Shown here in pieces: positions 1 through 13,300 of a stretch of 64,000 bases of DNA. The notes under the pieces were generated by a model. The model was given only the letters and a program-made list of their open reading frames with translations, did not search any database and was not told where the DNA came from. The position numbers and the translations under genes are program-made. Location of the stretch: assembly GCA_034687125.1 (NCBI GenBank), contig JAQGBZ010000322.1:1-64000 (forward strand), in the 5' to 3' direction. Origin of the DNA: Neelides folsomi (Eukaryota; Arthropoda; Collembola; Neelipleona; Neelidae). Each line of letters opens with the position of its first letter. Position 1 is the stretch's first letter.

Positions 1-56
1 CGCATTCCTTTTTAAATAAATAATCGTATAAAAGGCAAATTATGGCCCACCCTGTA
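1..56. mobile_element. MITE of the CAGGGTG family, cut by window edge
   Basis: The sequence ends in GGCCCACCCTGTA and carries an inner AATAATCGTATAAAAGG block. Read on the other strand it starts TACAGGGTGGGCCATAA and contains TATACGATT, as in the complete copies at 44517-44596 and 54886-54961. The left end lies outside the window, so its full length is unknown. It has no coding capacity. Confidence 0.55.
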
Positions 57-1362
57 CAATATATTTTTAAATTTATACATGATTGCATAAGAACGTGTCC
101 TTAAAGGATATTCTTGATATTCATAATATGTAATTTTAACCATGGTTGAATGGTTCCTTTTTTGCTATTACATATATAACACATGTGGTTGGATGAAGTC
201 GACGTCAATTAAATGAAAAAGTGACCTTTTATAGAAAAGGAGGCGTCACCCTATTGGTAGGAAAAAAGGTAGAGATCTTTTGATTAAATCCAATCCAACC
301 CACGCCTATGGAACTTCTGAATAATCAACCTGTACTACTTAACGCTCCATATCTCACAGTGAGTCAGGAGGACCCAAAACTCCTTTATTTTATTCACATT
401 TACATTCCCATTTACTTTGTATCGCATCGGTGTATAAAAAGAGGGTCTGTTAGAAGATGAAAAAAACATCCTCGTTATGAAATAAACAAAGAGGAAGTTT
501 CTTCTTCTTATAATGGAATTATATTTTAAATCACTCATTGTCCTAGCCTATTATTAAAATCCGGTCAGGGATTTGAAAGGATTCAATAATTGAATCTAAA
601 AATATTCAGAAGGAAAATGTTTTTGTGAATGTTTTCCTTATACAGATACAGAAAAGAATATTGAATTTAATTTAATTTAAAAACGAAGCTAATTGAAATC
701 TAAAATTTAAATTAACTTTAAATATCTCACTACATAATGCATATAACTATTTCATACAGAATTTAAAAACATTTTGACCTCGGGAATTTTATTGATCTAA
801 TATCATTATCATTCTAATGAACCAATTGGTAAAATTATTTAAATTAATAATATCAGATATTACTTAAATACACAAAAAGTACATTGAAAAATTATTTTAT
901 TTATTTATTAAAAAATAAATCTTGTCAATAATACGAAGAGTTTTTTTTAAATAGTTTAAATTTAAAATTAAAATGTCTAATACTTTATAATAGAATTCCA
1001 TTGCATCCCCTTCCATAGAATAAATAATATACTTATTCTTTAAATCCTATACTCAAAATAAATATTATTTTTAAAAAAGCATTGAGCAAATGTGGAATTG
1101 GTTTCTAACTACAATTAATTAATAGAATCATTAATGTTCCAATAAACAAATAAAGAGCTTGTGCTGAAATTAAATTAAATTTATCCTATATGGAAATATA
1201 TTAGATTTATCACTATACAGGAAATTATTAGAATGTATCTTTGTACACTAAAAGTATTAAGTATGTAAATTGAATTAAGGCATTATTTTGCAAATCCAAA
1301 TAAAAAAGGCCAATTGAATGTGAGGATGTGGAGGATAAAAAAGCATTTAATTAACTTCATAC
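57..1362. other. Non-coding, probably amphiphysin intron
   Basis: AT-rich sequence with no exon I can support. Because the last amphiphysin exon seen (1363-1480) ends on a donor site in phase 1, this stretch should be an intron of that gene. The linker and SH3 exons expected in amphiphysin must lie beyond the left edge. Confidence 0.6.
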
Positions 1363-4300
1363 CTTCTTTTGGCGAATCCGAGCTGCTCAGAATGACATTT
1401 GAAGGCACTTTGAAATTGAGGTTTCCTTTTGCACTCTCTTTGGATAGTCTGTCGACAATTCCTTCAAGCTCCGTAAACACCTGCCACACAACAAAAGCAA
1501 CAAATTTAAATAAAATTCCATTTAGTATTTTAATCATATCATCATAACATTTTTCATTTTAACCATTTTAACCAAAATTAAATGCAATTAAACTTCCAAA
1601 AAAGGCAATTAACCTTCCAAAAGGCTAATAATTGTAAAATTCTAAAGACTAATTGTAAATTTCATTTCATAACTTTTCTCTTAAAGCAACATTTAAATAA
1701 AGTTAAAATGACAAGAGGGAAATATTTACATAAGTACTTATGTATATTTAAATACATTTAATTTATAGCTAAAAGTTCTCTAATCATTCCCCGTTTTAAA
1801 AAGGAGCAAAGAAAGGTTTGTAATTTTTTCATTCCACCCAACACGCAAACCCAACAAACCCAACAAGTGTTTTCCGTTAAAACACAACTTGCAGATTTAC
1901 AACGTTCCCTCCACAATATAATTACAGATACATGTACCATATAGATAATATGTATAGTTACTGTAATAAATTCGATATACCATATACTAAATAATATACA
2001 AAAGTCGATTTATGTACTGTATACATATTATGTATTTATTACTTATACAGGTAGTGTGTATAAAAGTATATAGTGAATTTCCCAATTCCTACAGGTTATA
2101 CGAAGTAGAAAAACAAAACTGCGTTTGTGAATTGATGAACTCCAACAACGCATAAACAGCCCATAAATAAAATAATAATGGGAAAAAGTTCCTCCAAAGT
2201 TAAGTAGCAAATTATTGTGAAGGGAATCTTCAAAGTGTTGAATGTAGCGAAAAGAATCAAAATTTCTACCTTTGATGTTTCTGAATGAAAAATGTGTTCC
2301 GATGCGAATAAGGTGCTCATGGCGCTCACAAGGAAAACGATTCTTGACGTGTAAAGACCCGGCAGTTCCTCATGGAGTTCTGAATTTAATACCTGAAAAA
2401 CCACAAATCACAAAAATTACATAGTCATCATTATTTTAGCAACTCCATATTCCTCGCTAAATAATTTCAAAATAGGTTCATAGGTTTAGGTTTTGAAAAT
2501 ATTTTGCTCATTTTGAAAACAAGTTCATTTTGCTCATTTAAAAAGAATTGTTCATGTAGCTCATTTAGCTCATCCTGTTCATTTTGCCCATTTAATGTTA
2601 GTTTTGTTCATTTTGAAAAAGAGTTATGTGAAAGGATAATTTACTTCGTAAGTACGCTTGGCAGCCTCGAGGCTTTCTCGTTGTTTGGCTAATTTGGCTT
2701 CCGCCCTTCTCGGATTGGATTGCAGTGCTTGGAGAGCATGGCGTTCCCCATCAAAATCAACCATCTTACGCCCCCGCTTATCAATCTTCTTCCGGGTTTC
2801 CGGAAACTGTCCCTGTAAAATACAAAAAACCAACGTTATTAAGACAAGCTAAATGGGCAAGTTAAATTGGTAATGTTAAATGGGCAAGTTAAATAGAGGA
2901 AGTTAAAATAGAGGAAGATCGACCAAGTTGATCATGGATTATTTAGCCGGAACTGCAATTAGATAACACTCTTATAGAAGTTAAAGGTAAAAGACTCGTG
3001 CGACCGTGAAAGTGTAATTAAGGATCCATTTTCTCGTCATGCTCCTCCACTTTCAATCTTTCAAAACCTCAAAAACGTCCATTAGAAATAAAACTCTTTC
3101 TATAAAACTCTTTCTGTTAATACAAGAAACAAAAGCCAGTTTCCCCCATATGCAGTGTGTGTGTATTAATGTGCATCTGCATCCAACAAGAAAGTTCAGA
3201 ACTCTTTTTTAGTTATCCAAAGAGAAAGATGTTTGAAAAGTACGAAGGTAGATATTGTTGCAATAAGTGTAGAACCTGTAAATCCTTAACTCGAATGTAT
3301 CGGACTAATTTTGCAAAAAAATTGAAGCAGAGAAAAATGGCCAGTTTCCTGTTCTAATGGATGACTTCACTCACATTCGCTGAATACTCAAATTCTACCT
3401 CTTGGTTAAATTACATACATTTCTTATACATTATATCCATCCTATACATAATATCATATACAATATTGTATTAAATATATATTGTATAACCATCCTTATA
3501 TTAATTGTAATTATATAAGGATGGTTATACCATAGTTAATGTTTTAATCCTCTTAACAATAAAAAATGTCTCATTGACTTGTCATCGTCCAACCATGGTT
3601 GACAAAAATTGTATTGAATTGAGAGTTAAAAATTTCCCTTGAGATGAGCTCATTAGAAGATCATTAAAGGATGGTTGAAGATTTAACTACATGATTTATG
3701 AATATTTCCCAAGATTCAAATCTCGACTTCTCGACCCTTCAATTCAAGCTCTTTCCATCTCTCCACTATGCATATACTGATATTACTTCATACATAATAA
3801 TATACTTCTTTTGAGTATTTGTGTGTTGGTGTAACACGGCGTGGGTGCAGAGGCCATAGGGAGTTCCATCACGTACAAAATATAATTTTTGTTTTCAACT
3901 GGAGGGCCAAATGGCCAAATCACCGGCTCCAAAAAATCCTCCATTCATCTGTCTCTCCCTTCATCAATAATATTAAGAGAGATAATTCCTCCCATGCTAA
4001 TCGACTTATTATCTACCTGTTGAAAACTCATGTCAAATATATTAAATACTCATGTACTCATACAAAAACTAATACATAGATAAACATACCAATACACAGA
4101 TACAGTGTGTTTACTATATAGTGTTCTTTTCTAGATCTTATTAAATAGCTCTAGAACATTACATAGTAAACACCCTGTATATAAAATATGATATGACTAT
4201 ATGTTACTGTATTGATATATAAAATGTATAGAAATGTATAGAAATGTATAGTTAAGACGCAATTGTAAAAAAAGTAAATTGAACTCTTTATGGTAAGTAT

Positions 4301-7300
4301 AAAGTGTTATTGTTAGTTAAAACAACACGAAGGTAAAGATGAACTTTTAAGGTTCTTATTGGTTAAAGGAAAAAGGAATGTCCGACGTTACCTGATATGT
4401 ATTGAGCGGTATTAAGACTTGTTCGGCAAGTCTGTGAGCAAAGTCGTTCCACAGCATTTCCACCGACTGGGAATTGACAGTTAGAAGCTCCTTCCCGCCC
4501 CATTCGGGCTCATACACTTCGTTCACTGCCTCCAGAAGAGCTCGACTTGCTCCCGCACATGCTACAAAAAACAGATTTTTATAGGTCAACAGATCAAAAT
4601 CTTCATTCAACATTACAGAATCATCATATCATACATTGTATTCATTCTACATTCATTCGAAACATTCATTCTACACATTCTTTGATTAGATATTGAAAGA
4701 ATCCAATAGTTTTTTATTTCTTTAAAACATCTCTTTTTCTCATCTTAAAAACCCTTAATAATGTTCACAAGTTCTCAATGGATTGATCAATTAACCTCCT
4801 ATAGAAAACATGTTAAAAGAAAATCATATAAGAAATGAGTTTAAGAAATGGGTGAGTTTTCTCCCCAAGTGCAGTTGAAGGGCAAATAAATAAAAAATCA
4901 TAATGAGAGCAAATTCTTTAAGCCAATAACAACTAAATAACTACAGGTATAGCCTATACCGTATAGGCAATGTATAACGGCCCTCGTCCCATTGACCACT
5001 AAATTATCAAATTCTCGTTAAGACTCAAAAACCTCATTTAAAGAATATTGACCAAAATCGTTATTTGGAATGATTTTAATAAATTACTTCCACACATCAT
5101 CACTCAAATGAAACCTCAAACCTAAAAAGAAGATTGAAAGCCAATAATGTCTTTCACTATCAAGCTAGACGAGAAAATCATATGATTAACATAACATGTA
5201 TCACTATACATACTTTTAAAAATGTGCATCTTTATGTACAGGGTGAGTCAAATAAAAGAAAACAACTTTTTAAGCACCCTGTACATCTGGATGCACATCT
5301 CTATGTACCAATGTATATTAATAATTTCTAACAACTTTAAAACTACAATTTTACAATATTTAAAGTACAGTAAATATCCTTCAATGTGCTTGTATTAAAT
5401 ACATAAAATATAGGATACATGCTTGGCATGTACATTGTATTTTTGTATTGAAAGATTTACAAATGTCCCGTTTAAATAATTCCCAATCATTATAAATTCT
5501 ATAGCCATTTCTAATATCAACTCCACATGTAAACCTCATATGAATCAATGATTTAAGATTTATTTATAAACCTTCCCGTTAGGTTCCAAAAAACAGAAGC
5601 AACAGGTATGTTCATCATATTGATAAATGCACATGACAATAAGGTGGAGAATCTGAAGATTCAAATCGTCACAAAAAGTGAAATTGACTAAAACCATAAA
5701 TCTATCCTTACCTATCCAAATATATCCTAATCTATCCAAAATCTATACTAACATATCCAAATCTATCCTGATATATCAATATTTATCCTAATCTAACCAA
5801 ATCTATGTGTTAAACAAATCTGCCGACTATTCACAAATCTCCACAAATCGACTACTAGGAATTGGATATTGAATCTGCAATTGGATATTGAATAGCGACT
5901 GTAAAGATTGTTCATTGTATGCTAATAGAATTATCGAACTTTGTATCTGGCAATGTTCTCCGCATTCCCGTTAGACTCATCTTCACCATCTCCGCTGATT
6001 CAAAAGATACAATGAGCACACACAGCCATTTCAATACAGAACTATTACAACAAATAGTTTGTGCATCAGCTCAGCGAAAAAGAATTTAAAAGAAATATGT
6101 TCAACGAGCGAATCTTACAAAAAGTGAAGAACTAACATTAAACTAAATATTATTAATTTAATTAAATATAATTTTTTAACTAACCTCTGATACAACGGAT
6201 ATAATTGTTGAGCTCTTTCTGAAGTCTCGTAGCTGCATATTGTTGCTTATTAAAGTTCCCAACATGTTCATCGAAAATCTCATCAGCTGTTCTGTCAACT
6301 TTACCAAGATTTTGAAGAATCTAGAAATTAAAGAAAAATAATTATTAAAGATTTATTATTAAATTATTATTATTATTACATTATCATTATTGTGAAGTAT
6401 TACATTATCCGTACACGAAAGTGAAATCTAATTATTTATATATTAAATATTAATTAAAGATGAAAAGATCATTTTTTCAAACGACGTTCAATGACTTAAG
6501 AATAGGAGAATTAAGAGTTGAATGAATTGAAGCTCTCTGGGAGTATTTATATCCATTATATTCTATTGCCCTAGGTTGAGTTAAAAACAGAATTCTCCGA
6601 CTCCGGACCTCCTGCCGATTCAAACAGGGCCAGACGATCCGAGTCAGACAAAAACCCAACACATTCAAATATAAAAACTAAGTTTAACAAACTTCCTCTC
6701 AAACATCTTTAAACAACATTAACCAAAACCAATTTATATTAGGTAATTAAATAATAATAAATCTAAAGTTCCATTTTCATATTTTAAAATTCGAGAATTT
6801 CTTGTCAAGATTTTAAAATCTGCTATGATCTTAACAGTAAGATACGTAAGAAGTTAAGATCATTAAGATTGTGATGATCTAAGGTTAAGCAATAAAACCT
6901 TTATAATCATATTTAAGCACATATAAGCATATTTAAGCATAAGAGTCAAATATGTATTATACAGTCCACTTGTATGATCTTATAATATTTGAATGTGTGA
7001 ATAGGGGAGACGAAATTATCTTTTTCCTCTACGGGAGTATGTCTGAGGAAATTGTGGGACTTTTTCTGCTCATCTCTACATTTAGAGGGAAGTTCAACCC
7101 AACACACACTAAATGGGACGAGGGCCAAAATGAATTGAGATGTTTCTTCCCTTCCTTTAAAACCCTCCACCAAGAGTTCTTTTTAAAAAGTTGGCCCTGA
7201 CTCTACTAGACATTTGACAAAAATACCCGGGGCTTCATTTCCTTCATTAAATGGAATTCTCTTCCCATTGAAAACCGATCAGTTCTTTTACCATTGGAAA

Positions 7301-10300
7301 AATCTTAATCTTATACAATCTTCTCTTATAATTCCTTCCAATTTTTATTTCACAGATCAAAGACCTTTAAAAGATCTTACAAAATACCTCAATGGGAAAA
7401 GAGATGAAAAATTGATCCGGATGATCAGAACTCAAATGCCCTACTTTTGAATCCCCCTTTGAATCTTCATTTAATTAATAGGGATTGAATCAAAGAGGGA
7501 GAGGGCGAATGAGGAAGAAGAAATGAAGATTAGGAAAGAACGTTAAGTAAAGAAGATGACTCTCATACAAATTCTCCAAAGGAGTCAACGCCCCTATAAA
7601 TATTTACTTAATTAAATCCTTAATTCAAACTCTTCTTTTATTTCATTAATACAACGCTTGCCAAAGGGCTCAGCTTTAAGCGCACAATACACAAAGATTA
7701 AAAGCTAAAAAAAATTTAGAAAATATCTATGAAAAAACTTTAATAAACACTTTTCATTTAACGCATCTTTTATGTATTAGCACATTTTTAAACATTTGTT
7801 AAGCAATATTTAAATTACTATTTGCTAATAAAGTTAAGAATATTATATCAATTTATGTAAATATTAACTAATTAGAACGTATTTAATAAGGTGAATTTAA
7901 AGAATGGGATCGAGGATGTTTTTAATTTTAAATCTTATTTAAATCCTATTTAAATTTAAAAATTGTTCCACCCTTGGGATAAGTAAAAGTTGATGATTTG
8001 AAAGTTGTGAATTGTTTAGCTAACGAGTTGTCAGTTGTTTTTTATAATTCCCATTTGGTGTTTTAAACGAGAGCATCTCCAGTGCATTCCCACTCATCCG
8101 AGCAGATTTATGGGGATACATTCAATTCCTTCGGTTATACATTAATGCTCAATCCTATACATTTATGTAGGATCTATCTCACATATGTATATCTGTACTT
8201 ATGTATTAGATACATACTTGCACTTTCAAATCTATAATGCTTGATAAAGTGTGATACAAAAATACTTATAGTATTACCTATAAAGTTTATTTGTTTCATA
8301 AACTTTAATGTTTTTCTATCTCCGGATGAAGTGATCTGCTTATAGTTAAAAAATGTGCTGACTGAGAGGTGTGAAAGGGTTTTAAAGATGGTAAAGAAAA
8401 AAATCCCTATCCTAAGTATAAGATAACTTTAACCAAAAAACCTTCGTTGGTGCAAAAAGTGTTTCGAGATATTTCGGAATGTCTTTGGATTTCTATTGAG
8501 TCAGATTCATCCACATTGAGAATTTTCAAAACTTTCCGTGAAATTCTTCCCTCCATATATTTTACGTTCGTTTTACCAAAGTAAAAATATTTATAAAGTA
8601 TAACAATCATATTAAATATTATATAAAAATTATTTATAATATAATATGATGTTATAATATATATATATTAGTTAAGTATATAGTGTATAATAATCTGAGT
8701 TGAAGCAAAATACAATTAGTGATAAATCGAGAATGACATCCATTTCAAAATGAACAATGAAAAAAAATTGCTCAACTTTTAATATCGAAGGATTCGAAAG
8801 ATTTAAAATTTTAATGGTTCAATAAATAAATATTTTACAATCAGACTCACTCACTCACTTTCAGTAACTTTCAGTTAGCGACCAAGGAATTCTGTAAGTG
8901 AGTCTTAAGAATTCTTGTAGACTTTACAGATCAAAAATTTCATCATCCTTTCAATATTAATATTCGTTATTATCGTTATTACATTATTAATATTTAATTG
9001 AATATTAAGGAATGATCAACTTTCATTGATTCATTTGATAAATAAATACAATTATGTGTATCATTGTAGTGCAATGAACCTGATAATAGAACTCTACTTG
9101 TTTTCAGCTCCCTCAATCATTACTTGTCAACTAATGAATAAATCGGGCACACGGCATTAATCTCTCGCTTTTCTCTTTTAACAATAACAAACTATCAGTA
9201 ATATTATAATATTAATTTTGCAGGTACATATCATATAAAAGTAGCCGCTCGATTAATTCCGAATATAATTAATCTTGGCAACAAAGAAAATGTCCCTTTA
9301 CTTTATATGTATTAATAATTATCAATTAAATTCGGGATAAATCGAGCGGCTACTTTAGTTAAAAGTCCATTATGTATTACATTACATACATAGTACGTAA
9401 ATTATATTATTATGGTAAATGCAAGCATAAATGAAAAATATTGCATGTACATAATATGGTAAATGCATTCTTATTTTTCTTATATTATGAATTATAATAA
9501 TTAGAATGATCCACAAGTAATGTAAAAACTAATAGTTTGCCCTTGTAAACTTTTTAAATGAATCCTTTCGCGATTTTCCGTTTTATATTAATTAAGCAAC
9601 AATAATAGAGCTTTCTTACACAACCTTCTAATTTGTGTGAGCTGAGGAAAATTTGCAGATTTAGAAAATAACTAGAACGTGTACAGAAAACTCCAAAGCT
9701 GCTCAAATAAAAAAACTTAAAGCCTTCATGACTCAATTTCTCATAGTTAAAGAACACATTCACATTTACTCTCATGATAGTAAATCGGTAAATGTAGAAA
9801 ACTGCATAATAAGTAAATAGTAAATATAGTATAAATGCATAGGGGTAAATAAATACTCCTAACTTATATTAGTAAATTAAGTTAACTATGTAAATCATAT
9901 CATGTCATGAATCATAAATATGATCTTAGTGTTCTCCAATTTTTCCACTTTGTATCCATATAACATGCTCAACATGCTAAAATTAAGGACAAAAATAATT
10001 CGGATCAAATTCTCTCATCCTCTTCCTTCTTCCTCATTGGAAGAGAAATATTAAAGGTAAAATAATTTTCAGGTAAAGTACCCAGGAAAAAGAATTGCCA
10101 GGTAATTGGCAGGTAAAATAAGTGAGGAATTTAAAGGATCTGCCTATTTTAATCAACACAGGTCGAACCAATCCCGACGTCATGTGGGGAAAAGAGTTTC
10201 CAACTCCCTCACCCTAATTTGAAAGTTGAACATCGCACCTTGGTGAATATTTCCTTCTTAAGTCAGAGAGGAGATTCCAAACCTTGTTACCAATCACCTT

Positions 10301-13300
10301 CGCCCACATTCTTATCCTTAACACCATCAGACCGCTCTTTACATTTGCTTTACATACATTCGTTTAACATTGGTTAAAGAACCAACTCGGGTTAAATTCC
10401 TTATATACAACCCAACCTCATAAGAGTTGGCGCACTCTCTCATTGAGTACAAACTTATAAGTGCACTAACTGATATGTGTTTGGGCTGTAAATATAATTC
10501 CCTATATAATATAAATAATCTTATAAGAACCTTATAAGAAACAAGCTTAAAAGAAACTCCTTTAGTTTAATTATATGTTAAAAACATTTATAATTATACA
10601 GGTTAGGTATGTAAGATATAAGAAAATTTTATAATTAAGTTAAATAATGATTCTCCAAAGTTTCGAATTTATTCTCTTTATCTTTAATTTATGAAGCTTT
10701 AACCAAGTTGAGCTTGAGCTTAAAATATTCAAAGGTTCTCTTGTTGAGTTTAGTAAGAGATGCCGACCTCAAATCGTTTAATTATTATTTAACAACTTTG
10801 TCAAGAACCATTATTAACAAAGCTAAATTTACCATAAATTTCAAGCCCCACAAAATTGTTTAAGAACTTCCAGTTCTTTGTTATACAAACTAAATACAAA
10901 TATCACTAACTAGAAAAGTGTATATTGGTGTAAGATCTTTTAACTAAAGATCCCTTTAAATGAAAAATAAGTGTAAATAAAAACAATTTAAATCTTTAAG
11001 AATGTCTAAACCAAAAGAATAAAAAAAGAATAAAAGAATTATCAAAAGAAAAAGTTCAATACAAACACGGAAGTTTAGAAATGGAATTGCATAGATTTTA
11101 CAATATGGAATTTACATTTAAAATCGGACCGACAAGTCCAAGTTAATGCATAATAAAAAGAGGGCAACGAACAGGTCAAAAAAACATCACGAAAAGCCAA
11201 TCGAATCTTCAATCACTTTGAAGGCCCAACATTCAGAATTCCAATACTCAAACTATCTGTATATCTTTTATCTTTTCCTAACACAATACAAAATCAAATC
11301 CTATTCAAACTAAAGATTTGTTTCACTTGCTATTTATTTAACTTAAAATCATACACATCTACAAATGTAAATAAGTCATAATCTTATATCAGTATTACAT
11401 AAATAAGTAAATACACATTTATATATCTTTTCTGTATATAAGTAATAAGTAAATGACAGAATAAATTCTTTACATGAAATCACATATAACAAATGATGGA
11501 TCATTTTGTGTTTGAGTCAACAACGCTATTTGATTTATTTTTCAAATTGAATCAGATAAACGAGAGGAAGTGTGATAAAACAATAATGAAATTCTAATAG
11601 ATCAAATCTCTTCTTATCATTCCCTATATCAAACTACATCAAACTACATAATATTATAAACTACATATAAGTCTATGTATATCATATCTCTACTTTTATC
11701 AACCATCATGTAAATGATGTTTATTATTGATGGCTTGAAATAAGTATAAAAAATAGCAAAAGGAACTACGGTCCAAAAGATTTATTTATTTAGCTCTTTA
11801 TGAAAATCTACACTCTAAACCACAAATGCACTTATAAATAAAACCATCAGTACATTGCATATTCAAACATGTACAGATTTATATTTTACATAGGTAATAT
11901 ATAAGTGTAATGCAAATGTCGGTAAATGCCATCAAGCAAGTATTAACCTTTATGGGCTTATAAGGTTGTGTCAATATCCCAATTTCTCAATTCTTTCCAT
12001 TTAACTCTCCATTTAACCCAACAATGGCGAAATGAGCATGTGTATTACTTTTAACAATTAATGTCTTGATTCTCTTCATGATGAGATTCTTCATAGATAT
12101 GAAGAAGATAAGAAGAAAATGAAGTCAATGAAGAAAATGAATTTAAGATGAAGAGTTTCTCTCAAAGATATTAAATTAAAGTGGAACAACAATGGAAAAT
12201 GAGCCATTAAATGAATAAATGGAATGATGAAGTGTCGTCCTGAGTTAAATTCCCTTCCATAACTAAATAACTTCCATGAGTAAGTCTAACTAACTAACAT
12301 ATAAGAACTGATGTTCAATATCTTCCTCACCATCGTAGTTTAATCATTTATGGTTTACGGGTTTTTGAATTGGATTTGGTTTGACTTCCTCCCTCCATTC
12401 TTCCAATGTCCCATTAGAGATCCCATTAGAGAATTAAGACCATCAATGTGAATGTGGGGCAAATGGGTCCGCGAGGGAACTCGGCGGGGAGATAAAAAAA
12501 GAGTAATAAACATAATGAGAGGAATATCGAGAGAAGAAGTGAAAGTTGGTTAAAGGAGGAAGATATATTTAATGTATAGTTATTGTCTCCCTCCACCTGT
12601 GAGATTCCTGAGCCAATTGACTTGCAGAGCCAAGTCAGGAAAGTCAGGATGAGAGTGGAAGTTGAACAGTTCAAGTTTTAAAAAGACCTTCAAAAACTCT
12701 CACCTGTACAAGGTGAGTCTTATACAAGTAAGTAGTTAAATATACAAAAGTAGTTGGTATATATGAACTCAACTACACCACGAGGCAAAAGTCCATAAAG
12801 AGTGAGGTCCACTATGAACAAATTTGGAAATTGGGACATCGCATTTAGCCGGAGCCGTCTACTTATAAGGAAGCGTGGTCTTGGCTTTGCTCTTCTGACA
12901 GAGCAGCTGCTGGTGAGGAATACTCAACCCACCACAAAACATTTTAAACAATCCAAATCGTCAATGGACTCAATAGAAAAATTTTGACCAAAAAAAATCA
13001 TCATGAATCATTTCAATTTCATTAAATAAATCAGATACATAAACTTCATTAATTAAATTCATAAATTAAATTCAAAAACTTGATAAATTAAATTCACAAA
13101 CCTCAATAAATTGAATAAATTGAATTCATAAACTTCATAAATAAACTTTATAGGTTTATAAAAAATAAATGAGTTAAATAAACATAAATTAAATAAGATT
13201 AATAATTTTTTCTAAGGAATGTTATTTACTGAATAGGAACTTAATTCGTTTGTCTGAAGCCAGTGAAGAGAACACACATGGGTTGTAAGGTATTTAAATA

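Larger units (their letters stand above)
4562..6184. other. Amphiphysin intron 2
   Basis: No exon found. It holds the 47-bp palindromic element at 5237-5283 and the CTATCC-rich tandem repeat at 5693-5806. Confidence 0.6.
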
